DNA of 64,000 nucleotides from Moringa oleifera (lineage: Eukaryota; Streptophyta; Magnoliopsida; Brassicales; Moringaceae). Location of the stretch: contig JAJFZO010000168.1 in assembly GCA_021397835.1 (NCBI GenBank), positions 1,922,001 to 1,986,000 of the forward strand, given 5' to 3'. A program made the position numbers and the translations under genes. Shown one piece after another: positions 49,986 to 64,000 of the stretch; position 1 is the first letter of the stretch; each line of letters begins with the position of its first letter. The notes below the pieces were generated by a model. It was not told where the DNA came from and did no database searches. It saw only the letters and a list, made by a program, of their open reading frames with translations.

Positions 49986-51600
49986 TGTTCGCACGAGGCT
50001 GCTTCAACAGAAAATCGAAGAGTCTCTGAACCGGACTCTGCTCTCACTTCTCAGATCCCTGACGTGCCAAGAATCATCTCCATGGCTGAGGTTTGGGGAG
50101 TGACTGCCTATGCCATTGTCAAGCCAAAGCTCAAGCGATGATTTAAATTGAAAGCCAAAGGAATTAAAAGAGACACCCATAGTAATAGACTAGGGAAAAA
50201 AAGGAATTGTAGAGATTTTGCTTGAAATGATGATTGTGTTTTTGGTTACCGAGTGACAACTCATGATGAAAAGGGCAAGGCGGGTCCATTTCCCACTCTG
50301 TGAGTAAAGAGTATCGGAAGTCGCAATAGCTTTCCTCAGATTTTCGGAGGTAAGGCTGACGCTAACACATGCACAAGCAATTGGATAAAGACCATCGAAA
50401 TCAAAGGATGCGTAAGGGTTTGGACAATAATCCGGCGATCTCAGGTGGGAATAAGTGTCGTTGGATTAAGAAGAGACTGACTTTTGACCATTATTGCAGT
50501 TTTAAGAACGATATTGGGAATGGCAGTCAGGTGTTTGGCTTTATGGAAAGAAAACGAAACTAATCATGCAAATAAATAGCGAAGTTTTAAGGTTCTTGTT
50601 GATTAACACATCCGAGTTTTTGACCTGCAAAATAACAAAAGCAAACTTTGATTGGCATTTGGTGCCGCTGGAAGTGTACTCTGAGGCTGCAGCTCTGACG
50701 CTGTCTAGCTCCTCACAATTATCTCACTTGAAAGTTAATCTGGCTACTCCTTTCTCCATGGATATTCTGAAGCACTGCCGTGCTCCAGTTTTTTATTCCT
50801 TTGGCATGCATCAGCATTTATTATGTTTAAATTTCTGGTAATGGTATTAAGAGCTCTATGTGCAGGCCTTCTCTTTCAGCTGCTCATTCTGACAATGGTA
50901 TGTTACTCAACTATCATTTGGTTCGAGGAAGAACCACCTATGGTTCCAACTTGATGGTTCCCCACTGCTAGTTTACTTTGTTGGCCCATTTGAAGTGCCG
51001 ACTTTTTCCTCGACTCACAGCCTAGCCATGCTCAACAATTCTATGGGCTGAGAATGTGAATCCGAATTACAGGCCCTCATTTTCTTATCTTGATTCTCTA
51101 TCCGAGCAAATACTTCATCTTCTCCGAGTTTTAGATCAGAGGTTTGCTCCCCAATATATGTTGTTAGTGCAGAGCCAAACATCAGTAAAATAACAGAGAG
51201 AACTCACTCTGTACTGGTGTTATTCACATACAAATGAAGAAAAACCACTTGGCCACTTAGCCAAGGGCTGAAGGCCATTTAAAAGAAAAGAGCAATTATC
51301 AAAAAGGACTTACATGACCCACTTTAAGTAACATGGAGCCATGTCAGCAAGGTTTCAAATAAAGTCACTCTACAGCTCATTCTCTTTTTGGCATTTTCTT
51401 GCCTGCATTTATGCAACGTTACACTTTGCAATTAAAGTTGTTGCTTTGAAAAGTGATGGCAAGGTTATTTTTGAATTTAGAGTTTAGCTTCTTCTCACAT
51501 ATTTTGTTGATGTAGGAGAACATGATGCAACGACATCTATTACCAGTCTCTTTGAGAAGCGAATGAACACATTTTCGAGCTTTGTGAGCAACTATGTGCA
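49986..51600. other. Less AT-rich, coding-like region, not identified
   Basis: Bases 50300-51150 have mixed codon-like composition unlike the flanks. Plus-strand open stretches lie at 50369-50563 (NNPAISGGNKCRWIKKRLTF...) and 50566-50841 (WHLVPLEVYSEAAALTLSSS...). Neither resembles a family I know. They could be exon relics of one gene or a captured fragment. Bases 51150-51600 show no feature. Confidence 0.4.
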
Positions 51601-54600
51601 TCACAGAGATAACACTAAGTGCTGGTGGAATGAATTCAAGTAGGATTGATGTTAGTTTTATCTTAAGTATGGCAATTATTAACCTCACCTTGGAGTTTGA
51701 TAGGGACATTGTTGTTAAAAATCATCATCAATCTTGTCACGTAGTTGGTTAGGGACATAATCATTAAAAGATTACCAATTTTGAACGTAGTCGGATAAGG
51801 ACACAATTGTTAAAAATCACTAAACATGCCACATAATTAAGCAGGACGTAATTGTAAAAATTCTTTAATCCTTTCACATAGTCGAGTAGGGATATAGTCG
51901 CTAACAATCTTCAACCCTACCCCATAGATGGGCAAGGACACAACTTTAAAAATCACTAGCCCTACCATGGAACATGGTAGGACCAACAATTGTTCGAGAA
52001 CTGGAGCTTTCCTTATGAGTCAGCTTTTCTTCCCGCACTTAATTTAGGGGTGGGGTGGTTGGGACAAGTGATATATATGTATCTGATATTTTGCATGTCT
52101 GAAAAACCTATGACTTTTCTCTCTTCAGCTTAACTTAGGCATTAGTCCTTTAATTTAGCTTTAACATCGTTCAGTTTAGTTTTAACATTGTTCAACTCAA
52201 TTTTGACATAAAACCAAATCAACCAACAATATCATGATTTGAAAATTTTCAAATTAATCATAATTTTTCAATAAATGTAACCTTAACTGATGTCGTGATC
52301 TTCAAATATTCTCTCCACAATATTCGAGTAAAATCTCTCACAAGGAAAGGTTGGAAGGAAACAAACAGAAGAGGCAGATAGCTTCGAGCCCTATCTAAAC
52401 AATACCTCATTCTCTGAAATAAGATAAGGACAGTAATGGGCAAGTGATATATCTATAATTGGCTGGCACTGACTCTGACCAGCAAGACTCCTTTTTCAGA
52501 ACTGAAACACATTTAGTAGATCTACCACTATACCTTCATCCAACCTACCACTAGTACGCAACTTGGCCCATAATGTTAATGCCTATGAAGCTCTATGTTT
52601 AGTAGACCATTAAAAGCTATAAAGACACCATGAGTTAAAAAATAACTTTACTCGATTGTTACAATCTTTTTTTTTTAAATAGTTATGATCCTTACAAAGG
52701 GCTCCTTAATACTTTCATTACAGAATTCACCTTAAATCTTTCTAAGAGATACTTCCACGAAAGGAAATCGCCCAAACTTAAAGAAAGACCATAACCTTAT
52801 AAAAAGCTAAGTATTCCCTACAAAAGGGTGAACCTTTCTTTCTCATTTTCTAACTCATTAGAAGCCAAGCTAACACATGGTAGTTAGGGTTAAGGTCAGC
52901 CAAACATATAGGAAGTTGAGCTAGCATTAGATAGTTAAGGTTGAAGTCGGCATAGGCCCATAGAAGTCAAGCTTACACTTAATAGTTACGTTAAGGCTAG
53001 AATAAAATATTGGAAGTCAAGCTAACACTCAACAAGAATATGTGTGAGAAAGTAAATGTAAACACATGCATGAAAGAAAATGAACATGACGCATCACAAA
53101 ATATTACAAATTATTCCATATCCATTAGATAAAATTAAATTATTTAGAAAGAGGGGAATATCAATATAACATAAAAAGTAAAGAATTGAAGTGAGGTACT
53201 AGTTGCCACCATTCTCAATGGCTTCATCAAACAAAATGTAAAAGGAATAAGATAGCTCGACTACTAGTGCCTTTTCTATTGGTATGCCAAGGCTGAACCT
53301 TAGCTAGAAGAGATTAAGGTTTTATAAAAGGTTGCAAAATGTTTATACACATATTTTGGGTGCACCATCCAATAGAAGGCCAAGGCAAATTTGTCCATCA
53401 CCTTTTGTATCTCATATGGTACATTGAACTCTTCACCACTCCCTCTCGAGCCCAACTTAGCCCAAACATAGATGGTCCTTTTCTTAGTACCCTTAATGGT
53501 AATTAATCAAAATTTCTTCTTGACTTTTACATCTGTAACTCCCTTTTTAATCGTTCATCCTCCCCTTTGAAATGCTCCACTTCAGATTTAAACAAGGTTT
53601 ATTTGTATGAACATTGGGCTTTAGCTTCTTTTTTGCCTTTGGGACCCTTTCTTAACCTCAAGAACTCTAGGAGGTCAAGGCATACTGGTTAACAATTATT
53701 ACTTAGCGTTGCATAGCCTATAACATAGTAAAAATCAATTTATTTTGGATACAAACTAACAAACACCACGACTATTTTATGTTGGTAGGTAGGACCAAAG
53801 CCTTTCAAACTAGTTACCTATTATTAATCTCCTTTATCTTCTCTTGATCTTTATCTAAGATCATTTGATAAAAAAAAAGCATAGGTGTTTTACGAAGCAA
53901 AGATATTGTCGCTTGGACAAACACTAATGATGGGTAAAAGGTTGGGCAATGCATCAAGTGAACCTTTGTTTGCCTTAGCCTTAAGGGCTCAAACCACCAT
54001 GACTTCAACCTCTTCACTAATGAGGTTTACTCAAGTAGTAGTAGCAATGACCTTGGTAGCTTTGACCTTATCAGTCCTAAGCTCATCGATAGTAGCTCTT
54101 ATTGGTTAGTAGCTCTAGCAGTAATAACAACAACGTCAACAATTGACTTCCTCCTAGTTATTGGCATTGTAGACACAAGCTCTACAAGGATTGGACTCAA
54201 CTTATTAGTCAAAGCTGAGAGCTAAAAGCATGACCCCCCTAACACCCATCCTCTTCACCATAAAGGATAGATAAATGAAATCTTTTAGATTCATTAGCAT
54301 AAAATTTGCACAAAACAAGAAAATAAGTTAATTTTAATGATGACTAAAAACAAAAGCATAAAAAAGGAGCAGTCTTGCGCACCTTTAATGCCAGACCCTT
54401 CGTCAAAAAAATCAAGATAATAATATTAGCATCACAACATAATGCTAGAATGGAAAACATTAGTAATAAATCTTAACATTAGGATCATACCAACCTATGT
54501 GATCTAAGGTGTAACTTGAACTCATTACAAAATTCAATTAGGTCAAGCACTAACTTAGCAATTTGGAGTAGTAAAATAAGTAATAAAGCTTCCAATCGAG

Positions 54601-56744
54601 AAACTTTAGAAAGCAAATAGTAGGATTCTTAATAAGGTAGCTTTATGAAGATTAAATCTTAAGCTTTGCGAGAAGAGGATCTTGAGATTAAGAAGGGCAT
54701 GAGTCCTAATAAAGAAGCTTAAGTTATCTAAAACCTGGATATACAAAATCCATAATTTGTTTTTTTCTTTAAATAAACACTCATCTCTCTCGCATTGGCC
54801 TTTTCTTTAAGAGGCTTTAGCAGGGATATAATGCATTCCCATCCTTAGCACCCTTAGAAAGGTAACCCAAATCTTAAAGTTGGAATTCATACCCTTCTAT
54901 GACATGTAAAATATGTAATTATCACCCATTTACAAAAGTTAAGATATACTTAGATTTCAAAATAACATGGGTGACATTCTTAAGGCTGATGTACCACCAG
55001 TTTAAACCATGTTGCCTCATTCTAGAGTGTTATTTTATACGAAAGAAATCAAAATTCTTATTGAAAAATATTCATAATCAAGCTCTTGTGGCACGACTAT
55101 GAAAGCAACAATGCATCTCTAGTTATTGGTGACACAATTGTATATGGGCAAACAATATAAGAAACCTAAATCCAACCTTTAAGAATTCTTCATATAGACA
55201 AAAATTCCTAATGCTAGGTATTTAAGGATGATCTATGGCTAGGCAACTATCAGCTTTATGCTTGGAGTATTTTGTACTTTTCTTAAGCTTTCTTACCTTT
55301 TTTTCTTAGTGATATTACTATAAGCAATGCTTTTAGAATCCATGACAATAAAGAAAAGAAACTACTCATGACTATCACTTAAGGAAATCCTAGAACAAAT
55401 AAGCCTAAAACCCTCGCTAGGCAGCTTAAAATCAAGAAGACAAAGAAACCAAGAACGAAAAATAAATACTACTACTAAGAAAATAAGAATGGTTAAAGAA
55501 TGAACTAAGAGTCACTTAGTATAAGGATCTAGTTGCCATAATGTATGTTTTATTAGACTTATGAGTAAAAATGGATCAAAGATTACAATGATTTGAAGCA
55601 AGAATCACCTAGATAAGAATTTTTTAGGGAAGAAAACTAGAGTTTTTTGGAGTCTTTTAAAGGATAGAGAAGGAAAGGACAAGCAATTGAAATAATGTTG
55701 AAGAGGTATTATGACATTATTAAAGCACACCTTCCTAAAGTCAAATTGGCGCGTCGTTTTGACTAATTAGAGCAAAATGTAAAATTTTACTACATAGTCT
55801 ATTTTGCTCATCAAGCAAGCCAAGTCACAAAATAATGACACGTTGACGTGGCGCACATGACATCACTCATTACAACAAACCTCAACATGTGGCAAAAATG
55901 ATGCCACTCCTATAGAAAAGCTAAAATTTATAGGACATATTATTAACTTTTCAAATTGGAATATTTCATGCCTTAATTTTTAGATTGAACTATTTCAAGT
56001 CTTAGTTTTTAAAACGGGTATTTCATACCCTAAGCTTCCAAATCAAGGTAAAACATACATAAGTTCACAAAACAACATGTAAACAATATGCACACTACAA
56101 AAGAAAATATTACGCATGATAGCCATCTAGGCCTCAAGCAAAAATGACATCAAGCTATTTTTGAAAAGGACAAGTGACATACATTTAGTCTATGTTTATC
56201 TACATGGCATTCTAACTGGCAACCATGTAAGGTTTTAGGCCAAGAATCCCAAGCTAACTTGGTACCATAAAACTTTCCTAATCATCAAGGCAGTTTAACT
56301 AAGAAAAATAGGGACTCCAGAAGGATAACCAATTTGCCATTATCTAGTTTCGCTTCCCACTTATTCCTATAAATCCACCTAGAAAAAAAAGGATACACAA
56401 AACCCCTATCTATTACAAAAGATAGTGGCATTCCTACTTATTCATATTACAGCTGCCTATAAAAAATCTTAGTTATTTGTTATTCTCCTTGAAGACTTAC
56501 TTAGAATATTGAAACTGACATGCATAACAAAGATTCTCCCTTGTACTGTAGATCCTTTGAGGCTCTTCATTCTTAATCAAGTACGCAATTTTCAAATGAT
56601 ATTAATAAATATTGTAATAATAGTCATGATTTTACAAAGACTATAAGGAAACTTTTTTGACATGCAAACAACTTTAATAAAAAAATTTAGGAAAAACATG
56701 TATAAAAGAGTAAAATTTTTAGTAAAACTTTTTATTCAGTAATT

Positions 56745-56783
<39 letters not shown>

Positions 56784-59700
56784 AATGTATTTCAATATTT
56801 TAATTTAATAAAAGATCTAACACTTATTTCAATAAATGACAAAGATATTTGTAAACTCTTTCACAAATATTTGATGGTTTTTTAAAGTTACTAGATTATT
56901 GTTTAGTTATAAATATTATATTGAATTTTTATTTTTTAAAATCTTATATATTTTAAATTCAATTTTTATTTATTTATTTGATTTGTTACTTTAAATTTGT
57001 TAAATTTTAAATATTAAGTGATTTAAAAATCTAATATAAATTAAAACAACAATAATAATAATAAAATTTAAGATTTATTAACATTAAAAAATAAATAATA
57101 ATAATAATAATAAACAAAATTTATTTATTAAAAATTCCAAATTATTTATATAAATAGAGTAAACCATAGAGATAATTATTTATTTTTAAAACAATGATAG
57201 GTACAAAAATGTTTTATCATAGGGAAGGAAAATAAAATTTACTCTTAAGAACATAATAATAATAAAAATTCTATTTTTGATATTATTTTACAATAAACAA
57301 TAAAAATTTTAATTTTTAAAAATAATTTTTTTTTTTTTTGCATTACAGAAATTTTAATCTAATTATACATAAAGCCTACCTTTTATATCTCAAAGGTACA
57401 TTTTTAAATGGTAAAGAGTTTTGCCATAAAGATTATTCTAAGAGTAAATTGATGTGATTGGTTTTTTTTCTTTTTATAGTAATAATAGCAAAATAAAAAT
57501 TTATTTTTTTTAGTACTTCTTTGTCGTTTTCCGATTAAATTGCTTTCATCCACATTAATAAAAGAGGAAAAACCTTTAAAAAGAAAGTATAATTCTCTTT
57601 TTTCTCTTTCATTTGGGGGGATCTCATCTTGTAGCTCTTATAATGAGTGATCAAATTAAAGTGAAACTAACAAATTAACTTAAAGATTCATATTTTTGGT
57701 GATTATCGTGCTCAAGAGTGTTTATTTTTCTTTTTCCAACTATATTTTGTAAATTTTAAAACATGTGTGCTCCCTCTTTGATTTAGTTTAAAATGCAAAA
57801 AATCTAGCTTGATGTTATAGTTGGCCTAAGGTTTATTTATTCACATTCAGAAATTAATAAAATAAATCTACGTTGCGTTGAATTTTTTGTTTATTTTGTT
57901 AAAAAACACTTATTTTAAACTATGACAGTAATGATAAACTTGGCTTGATTTTTAATCAAAGATATATCCTTCATTGTGTTTTCAGCTTACTTTTGGTCAC
58001 ATGTATGATTCCAAATAAGGGACGCATATGCCATGTATTATTTTAATGGTTCATTTCTTCATATAGTAGCACCGTGACGTATAGTATTTGGTTATTGCCT
58101 TATTATATTAAATTATATCTTATTATATGTAAATCATATCTTATATAATATATATATATATATATATGTATATATGTTTATCATGTTTTGTTGTATTGAC
58201 GTCATATCTTTTTGTATTAATGTCATTTCTTATTGTACGATAACCATATCTTGTTGTATGACATTGTATCTTGTTTAATGAATATTGTCATTTTTATCTC
58301 ACATCATATCTTGTTGTTATCATAATATGATGATATTTTGTGTTATAATTTAGATAAATTAATTACAATGAATTCAAGTTGACTTAATCTATAGTGCCAT
58401 GTGCTTGGTAGAATGAAAAATATTGTTAGAATTTTCTTATTATTCAATCTGTCATGGATAATATGTCAAAGATTCAATTTAATACAACAAGTTTATTATT
58501 AAAAAAACCAAGATCTATGCCCAATGGAGAAAGTTTGATTGTCCTTGCAAAGTTTGATATTTAGTTGAACACATAATTTTCTATTTTTAATAATAATCTT
58601 CTGTCTATTATAGCAAATGATGAAAATTTGAGTTTTCTAATATTTCACGAGAATCAAATGATGAAGAGTAGGATAAAAAAATATATATTTGTAATGACAT
58701 TAGGTAGTATAAAACATTATTCATTTAGGACAATATATGATTCATTCATATGGAACAAGCCACTATTTATACATATGAAATAAAACGCAAACCCAACACT
58801 ATTTTCATATATTACAAAACATGATTGACATACAACAACACATGATTTATATATAATAAGGCATCATCCATAAATAATAAAACACGATTCATATAAAAAA
58901 AAACACACTCGACATACAATAAAGTAAAATTTATATATAACAAGACTCAATCGATATACAATAAAGCAAAATTTATATACAATAAGACATAATCAGTATA
59001 CAATAAGCAGAATTTATATATAATAACATGCAATTGACATATAATAAGACATGATTCATTGATAACAAGACACGATTTGCGCATACATGAAATAACACAT
59101 AATTTATATACAATAAAATACAAGTTATTGATAATAAAATACGATTATAGACACATGAAATGAGATATTATTTATAAATAATAAGACATCACTCATGTAC
59201 AACAAGATTGAGAAAATGTAAAATATTAATAAAATAGATAAAACATACAACAAGACATTATCATGACATACACTAGAGATTTAGCATGCTAAGACCCATA
59301 ATAACAAACATATCCAAAAAAGGAAATAAACATAGCCACACAAGATTTAACCTATAATAAATATAAATCATTTAAATGAGATATGACTTACATCTTTGCA
59401 ATATATTCTTTCATTATAAATTTAAAAAAATGCCCAAACATTTGAAGAATTTTTTTTCATAACCTTTTTACACATTATTTCATTTGTTTTTCAAATTTGA
59501 TTGGCTCATTGTTTTTAAAGAAACTGTAAAAGGATTATCTTATGGTTCCTCGAGATTTCTTGAAGATTTTGGTAAGAATTGATAACAACTTGCCTTCAAT
59601 CCATGGAAACCGAAGTTAATAAGGTGAGAAAACCCAATAATTAACTGACATTTTTCTTTATATTTGGTGATTATTAAAATATAATTTTAATTTATTGTCA

Positions 59701-60668
59701 TTGATACTTTTATTAAAAAAAATTTAAAAATAAAAAAACTAAAATTACTTACATTTGATACCTTTAAAAGACTTCCCTTACACCAACGTATTAAAAAAAA
59801 AATCCCTTATTCTAAACTTCAAGTATGAGTAATAAAATATAAAACCGTAATGATTATAATTAAAATTTTAAATCTTACAATGTTATAAAATTTTGATTTT
59901 ACACATTTTTATCAAACATAATTTAAAATCATGAAAGATTCTAAGTAAAGGAAACTTCAATGCAGGCAATCCTTATAGTATAATGTAGGTGAAGACAACA
60001 TAATTAGATATGAACCCCAATTATGCATGATTAACAACAAAAAGCACCAATATTATAATTTTTTAATTATTTTAACCTTTATATATATATATATATTTAT
60101 ATTCTTATAGTTTAGAAATTAATTTTTTAGTGGATTGTTAACAAAAATTGATGTCCTAATCTATATTGGCATAATAGTTCCAACAAATCATTTTAAAACT
60201 TCTAGAGTCACTACTCTATGTGTAAATTTTTGTCACTATTTAATTCATATATTGGTGATCTAAATGTATTTTTTTTAATGGTAACCTACTACAATAATTA
60301 TATATGTTACTATAAACTAATGCATCATATTCTCTCAAGTAATCTGTTATAATATTTTTCAAACTAGGATACAATATGTATGTAATTTGAACTAATTTTT
60401 TTAAAACATTTGATCAAGAGAATTTTTTAATTTAACTACCAATTACCTATATATGTATACATATATCGTTCATATGCAATATACATTAACAAACTTTCTA
60501 AAAAGAGACCACAGCTGATAGAAAATTATGGTAAATGAAATAACTAGAGAGGAGCTAACTTAATGGTTTAATTAATTTCTTTTTATGTTTGTTTCTTTGA
60601 ATATATTTTTTAAAAAGCTGTGGACATAGAAAACTTGAAAAAGAAAAAACCATAATGTCATGCAAAAT

Positions 60669-60718
<50 letters not shown>

Positions 60719-62098
60719 AACATTCTATGGATTCAGGTTATGGCCTAAGCTTTTTATCTTTTAATTTTATTTTTAATTTTCTAATGCGAGATGACTAAAA
60801 TCATAACTCAGGAATCTTTTGTTAGAAATTTGATTTATGTAAAGGTGGTCATCCACATTTTCTTGTCTACTTTATATAAATTAAATAACTGTGTTACCTT
60901 TGTAAAAATAATTATATGCTGTGTAATTTATAATTTAATTAATTAAATTTTACTTGCTTTACGAAATTATCTATATTCATAAAATTATGGATATCTACTG
61001 ACTAGGCCAAGTAGTTTCTCTTTGAAGCATATATATTATATAATGCAGCATGCTCAAGAAATGATGTCCCTCCCACTTCCATTCTGTTCATTGATCAATA
61101 TTATGAGCTTTCTGCCACAAATTAAAACTGCAACAAGGTATGTAAAACTTAATTAATTTATGACTCCAAAAATGAGTCACAAAATTAAGTTCGCTGAGTA
61201 CAAAAAGTAACCATTATTGGTCAATCTTAACCTGTAATATTTAAAAATCAAAGGTTATTTTTCTCTTAGCATGATTCATGATAGAGAAGCATGATTGCAT
61301 GTTGTAAAGCCAAACTGTTAAAATAATTAAAGAGATTATTCTTCTTCTAATATTAATGGCACAAGTTACTCTTTTTTATTCATTAAGATGTTTTGACATG
61401 TCAAACCATCATTGCATATGGACTTAGAAACTTCTCTTCATGATTGGGTATGAACTTAGATCTCTTAAATCCTCTTATTGGGTGATTCCCGCCTCTTTTT
61501 CTTCTTTGTGGCGCTCTTCTAGTTGCTTGAATCCTTTGATTTGATTGGATCTCCTTCGGCCTTAGCTTTCAATGCTTTCGCCACTTGCTTACCAATTTGA
61601 CTATATGATACTGGCCATGTCACCACCCACCAACTCAATCATATTTTTAGTTATTTTAGTATTTCTCCAGCTCAGATTTCCTATAACTAAACTTATTAAG
61701 TTGCTAGATTCCGTTTAATTAATATATGTAAACTAAATTTCTCAATCTGAGTCATCAAGCAATCTAATATTGACATTTATTTATTTGTTGCGGTTATCAT
61801 TTTTAATATTTTACTTGCAAAAATCTTTTTAGTTCAAAATAGCCCCTTTTTTCAAGTATTAGACCCACATCATCATATGGGCAATATTCATATCAAGATG
61901 CTATGAAGTATCAAAGTTGGCTTCGTCTTCTATATTATTAGAGCATCCGTGGATGACATTTTATTTGTGTTAATTGATGTGATGCCGTTGTCAATGAATA
62001 TAATGTTGTTTTGATTTTGCAACCTATAACAAACATTATCCCATATAACTCTTAGAATGACTATAATTAGTGGAGACAGAGTCTGAATGGTTTGAAGT
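51601..62098. repeat. Segmental duplication, copy 2 (partner 4245-14511)
   Basis: Collinear with copy 1, same orientation. It has the same opposed ~21-bp arrays (about 58060-58330 and 58735-59245). There is an extra ~117 bp at 57876-57992 absent from copy 1 (whose matching join is near 10467). (TA)n tracts lie at 56750-56780, 58144-58176 and 60670-60714. No intact gene is present; short frames such as 52258-52443 and 53885-54109 are not kept open in copy 1. Confidence 0.9.
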
Positions 62099-62808
62099 AG
62101 ATGATAGTTATAATAAAAAATAATGAATCAAATAAATATCAAACATGATAAGCATTATCTCTGATGAAGATGATATTTAGTTTTAAAATAATTAAGAAAA
62201 GATTTAACTTGTAGATAAATACAATGAGAATAAGTTTCACAATATTTAAAATAAGAAATAAAGATAGAAATAAGTTTTCATCAAATCTTACTTTTCACAT
62301 CTTTAAATGTTATCTGTGATATGTAGTGAGGTTCAAATGACCTAAATTTAATTTGGGAAATTAAATTATGCATCATCAAAAATTCCAAAACAATAATTTT
62401 CAAATAAAATATCTTGAGATCATAAATAATATTTAAATTTGAAATGGTCAAGCACAAAATTAAATATCCCAACTCATCCATCCATTGTTGCTCAGAGGCA
62501 AAAAACTAAGGTTTCAATGAGATCGACAGCTGATTCAGTCACTTCTAAATCCTGCAAACCTTATTAATCTTTTTCTGAAGATAATACTCCCAATTTATTG
62601 TGAGTGGCACAGGTAGAATAGCACTGTTCCTTTCAATGTTGCGGCTACGATGATTGCATGATCTGCTTGTGCCTGACATGCACAAACTCTAATTTGGAAG
62701 TGACTGACAGCATAAATATAATCATAAGATTAATATGTAAGGCAAGCTTTGACAAAATAATGATGACTTGATCATCATATCCACAATGTCAAAGGCCAAT
62801 CTTGTTCC
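62099..62808. other. Segment unique to copy 2, upstream of BBE-a'
   Basis: AT-rich DNA replacing 14512-15311 of copy 1. It contains a minus-strand frame 62281-62481 without recognisable motifs. Either copy could hold the insertion. Confidence 0.65.
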
Positions 62809-62979
62809 GTAAACAATTTTATTTTGAATTTCAGTTGTCAATTTAGGAGGTTAAAGGCTTTCTTGATCTTCTTAGTTATCTGGTTAGTCAATAGATAACA
62901 TCAATCGTTCTACAATAACACGGTTTCGAAATAGAGAGAGATTCTTCAACTATGCAAGAGAGAAAAATAAGGGTTTGTC

Positions 62980-64000
62980 AGGGGTAAAGGAATTGCTCTT
63001 ATCAGTTGTATCTTGTCTACCTTCCTGGCGTCAGCTTCAGGTTCAGCCAATGAAACCTTTCTGCAATGCCTGTTGAGCCACTCTGACCCCTCTTACCCAA
63101 TCTCCACAGCGATATACACAGCGGAGAACTCCTCTTATTCATCTGTTCTGCAGATTTATATTCGAAATCTTCGATTCAACGCATCCACAGCTCCTACACC
63201 TCTGCTTATAATTACTGCGCTTCATGAATCCCACATACAAGCTGCCATCGTTTGTAGCCAAAAGCATGACTTTGCAAATGAAAATCCGAAGTGAAGGCCA
63301 TCATTATGATGGACGTCCCATTCTTCCTCCTCGACATGTTTAACCTTCGATCTATCAATGTTGATATCGAGAATGAGACTGCCTGGGTTCAGACCGGTGC
63401 AACTCTTGGTGAAGTTTACTACAGAATATCTGAGAGAAGCAACACTCATGGCTTCCCAGCAGGCACTTGCCCCACTGTTGGTGTGGGTGGCCATGTCAGT
63501 GGAGGTGGATACGGCAACATGATGAGGAAGTATGGACTCTCGGTTGACAATGTAATCGACGCACAAATGATTGATATGAATAGGAGACTCCTTGATAGGA
63601 AGTCGACAGCAGAAGATCTGTTCTGGGCCATTACAGGAGGAGGAGGAGTAAGCTTCGGTGTTGTCCTTGCTTGCTTAATTAAGCTTGTTCGTGTTCCAGA
63701 AGTTGTTACAGTCTTTCGGGTCGAAAGGACCCTGGGGGAAAATGCCACCGACATTGTGTATCAATGGCAAGAAGTAGCGCATAAGCTGCATGAAGATCTC
63801 TTCATCAAGCTGTTCCTGGAAGTGGTAAAAAGTAGTCAAAGTGGAGAGAAAACAATCAAGGCTTCGTTCATCTCCTTGTTTCTCGGAGATTCTCAGAGGC
63901 TGCTCTCCGTCATTAATGAAAGCTTCCCCAAATTAGCTTTGGTTCAATCTGAGTGTATCGAAACAAGTTGGGTGCAATCAGTGCTTTTCTGGACCAATAA
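62980..64000 (+). pseudogene. BBE-a': BBE-like FAD-linked oxidoreductase, disrupted, cut by window end
   Basis: Second copy of BBE-a. A hydrophobic leader in frame (GIALISCILSTFLASASG, from about 62989) lacks an ATG, and a taa stands at 62968-62970. The N-terminal region NETFLQCLLSHSD...SSYSSVLQIYIRNLRF is intact. One extra t near 63272 shifts the frame before the FAD-His loop, which reads RSEGHHYDG instead of RSGGHDYDG. A 17-base deletion right after it (near 63314) removes GISYVSD-equivalent codons. Downstream the frame is clean to the edge: [19 protein letters not shown] (FAD-Cys kept, 63468-63470; Val at the gatekeeper), [19 protein letters not shown]. The two changes together do not restore one frame, so a functional protein is unlikely unless the assembly has errors there. 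The last third lies outside the window. Confidence 0.88.

Overview
The window is AT-rich nuclear DNA of a flowering plant, most likely a eudicot. It has intronless genes of the berberine bridge enzyme-like (BBE-like) flavoprotein family, long gene-poor stretches, many (TA)n microsatellites, and plant-type CACTA and Ty3/gypsy (Tat-type) transposon relics. I could not assign a species.

Left to right: (1) 1-3291, the 3' half of a CACTA DNA transposon: a Ulp1-like peptidase relic, subterminal repeats and a terminal repeat. (2) 3300-4240, a degenerate tandem array. (3) 4245-15311, the first copy of an ~11 kb segment that reappears at 51601-62808. It holds no intact gene but includes a pair of opposed ~21-bp repeat arrays. 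(4) BBE-a, a frameshifted BBE-like pseudogene (about 15480-17064). (5) BBE-b, an intact 531-aa BBE-like gene (19383-20978) inside a 4.4 kb block repeated at 45210-49578. (6) 22440-35810, a decayed Tat-type Ty3/gypsy retrotransposon on the minus strand, with LTR-like ends, gag, protease, RT, two RNase H-like segments, integrase and a 3'UTR minisatellite. (7) BBE-c, an old 5'-truncated BBE-like relic (39210-40240). (8) 40250-45200, intergenic DNA with a 27-bp tandem repeat and an RNase H fragment of another retroelement. (9) BBE-b', the second intact gene (46691-48286). (10) 49579-51600, a WEB-family gene fragment and unassigned coding-like DNA. (11) 51601-64000, the second copy of segment 3, running into BBE-a', another disrupted copy that is cut by the window edge.

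The window is therefore a tandem BBE-like cluster undergoing birth and death: five loci, two of them intact. The two intact proteins are about 90% identical (I count about 52 substitutions and no indels). They share roughly 1.5 kb of upstream sequence, including an aligned TATA box, so they are probably co-regulated.

The most interesting signal is that they differ at positions known to control chemistry in this family. BBE-b has the small Val at the oxygen-gatekeeper position (Cys+3), Tyr at His+2 and Gln at the catalytic Gln/Glu position. BBE-b' has Leu, Phe and His at these positions. This predicts an oxidase-like and a dehydrogenase-like paralogue with different substrate handling, which remains to be tested.
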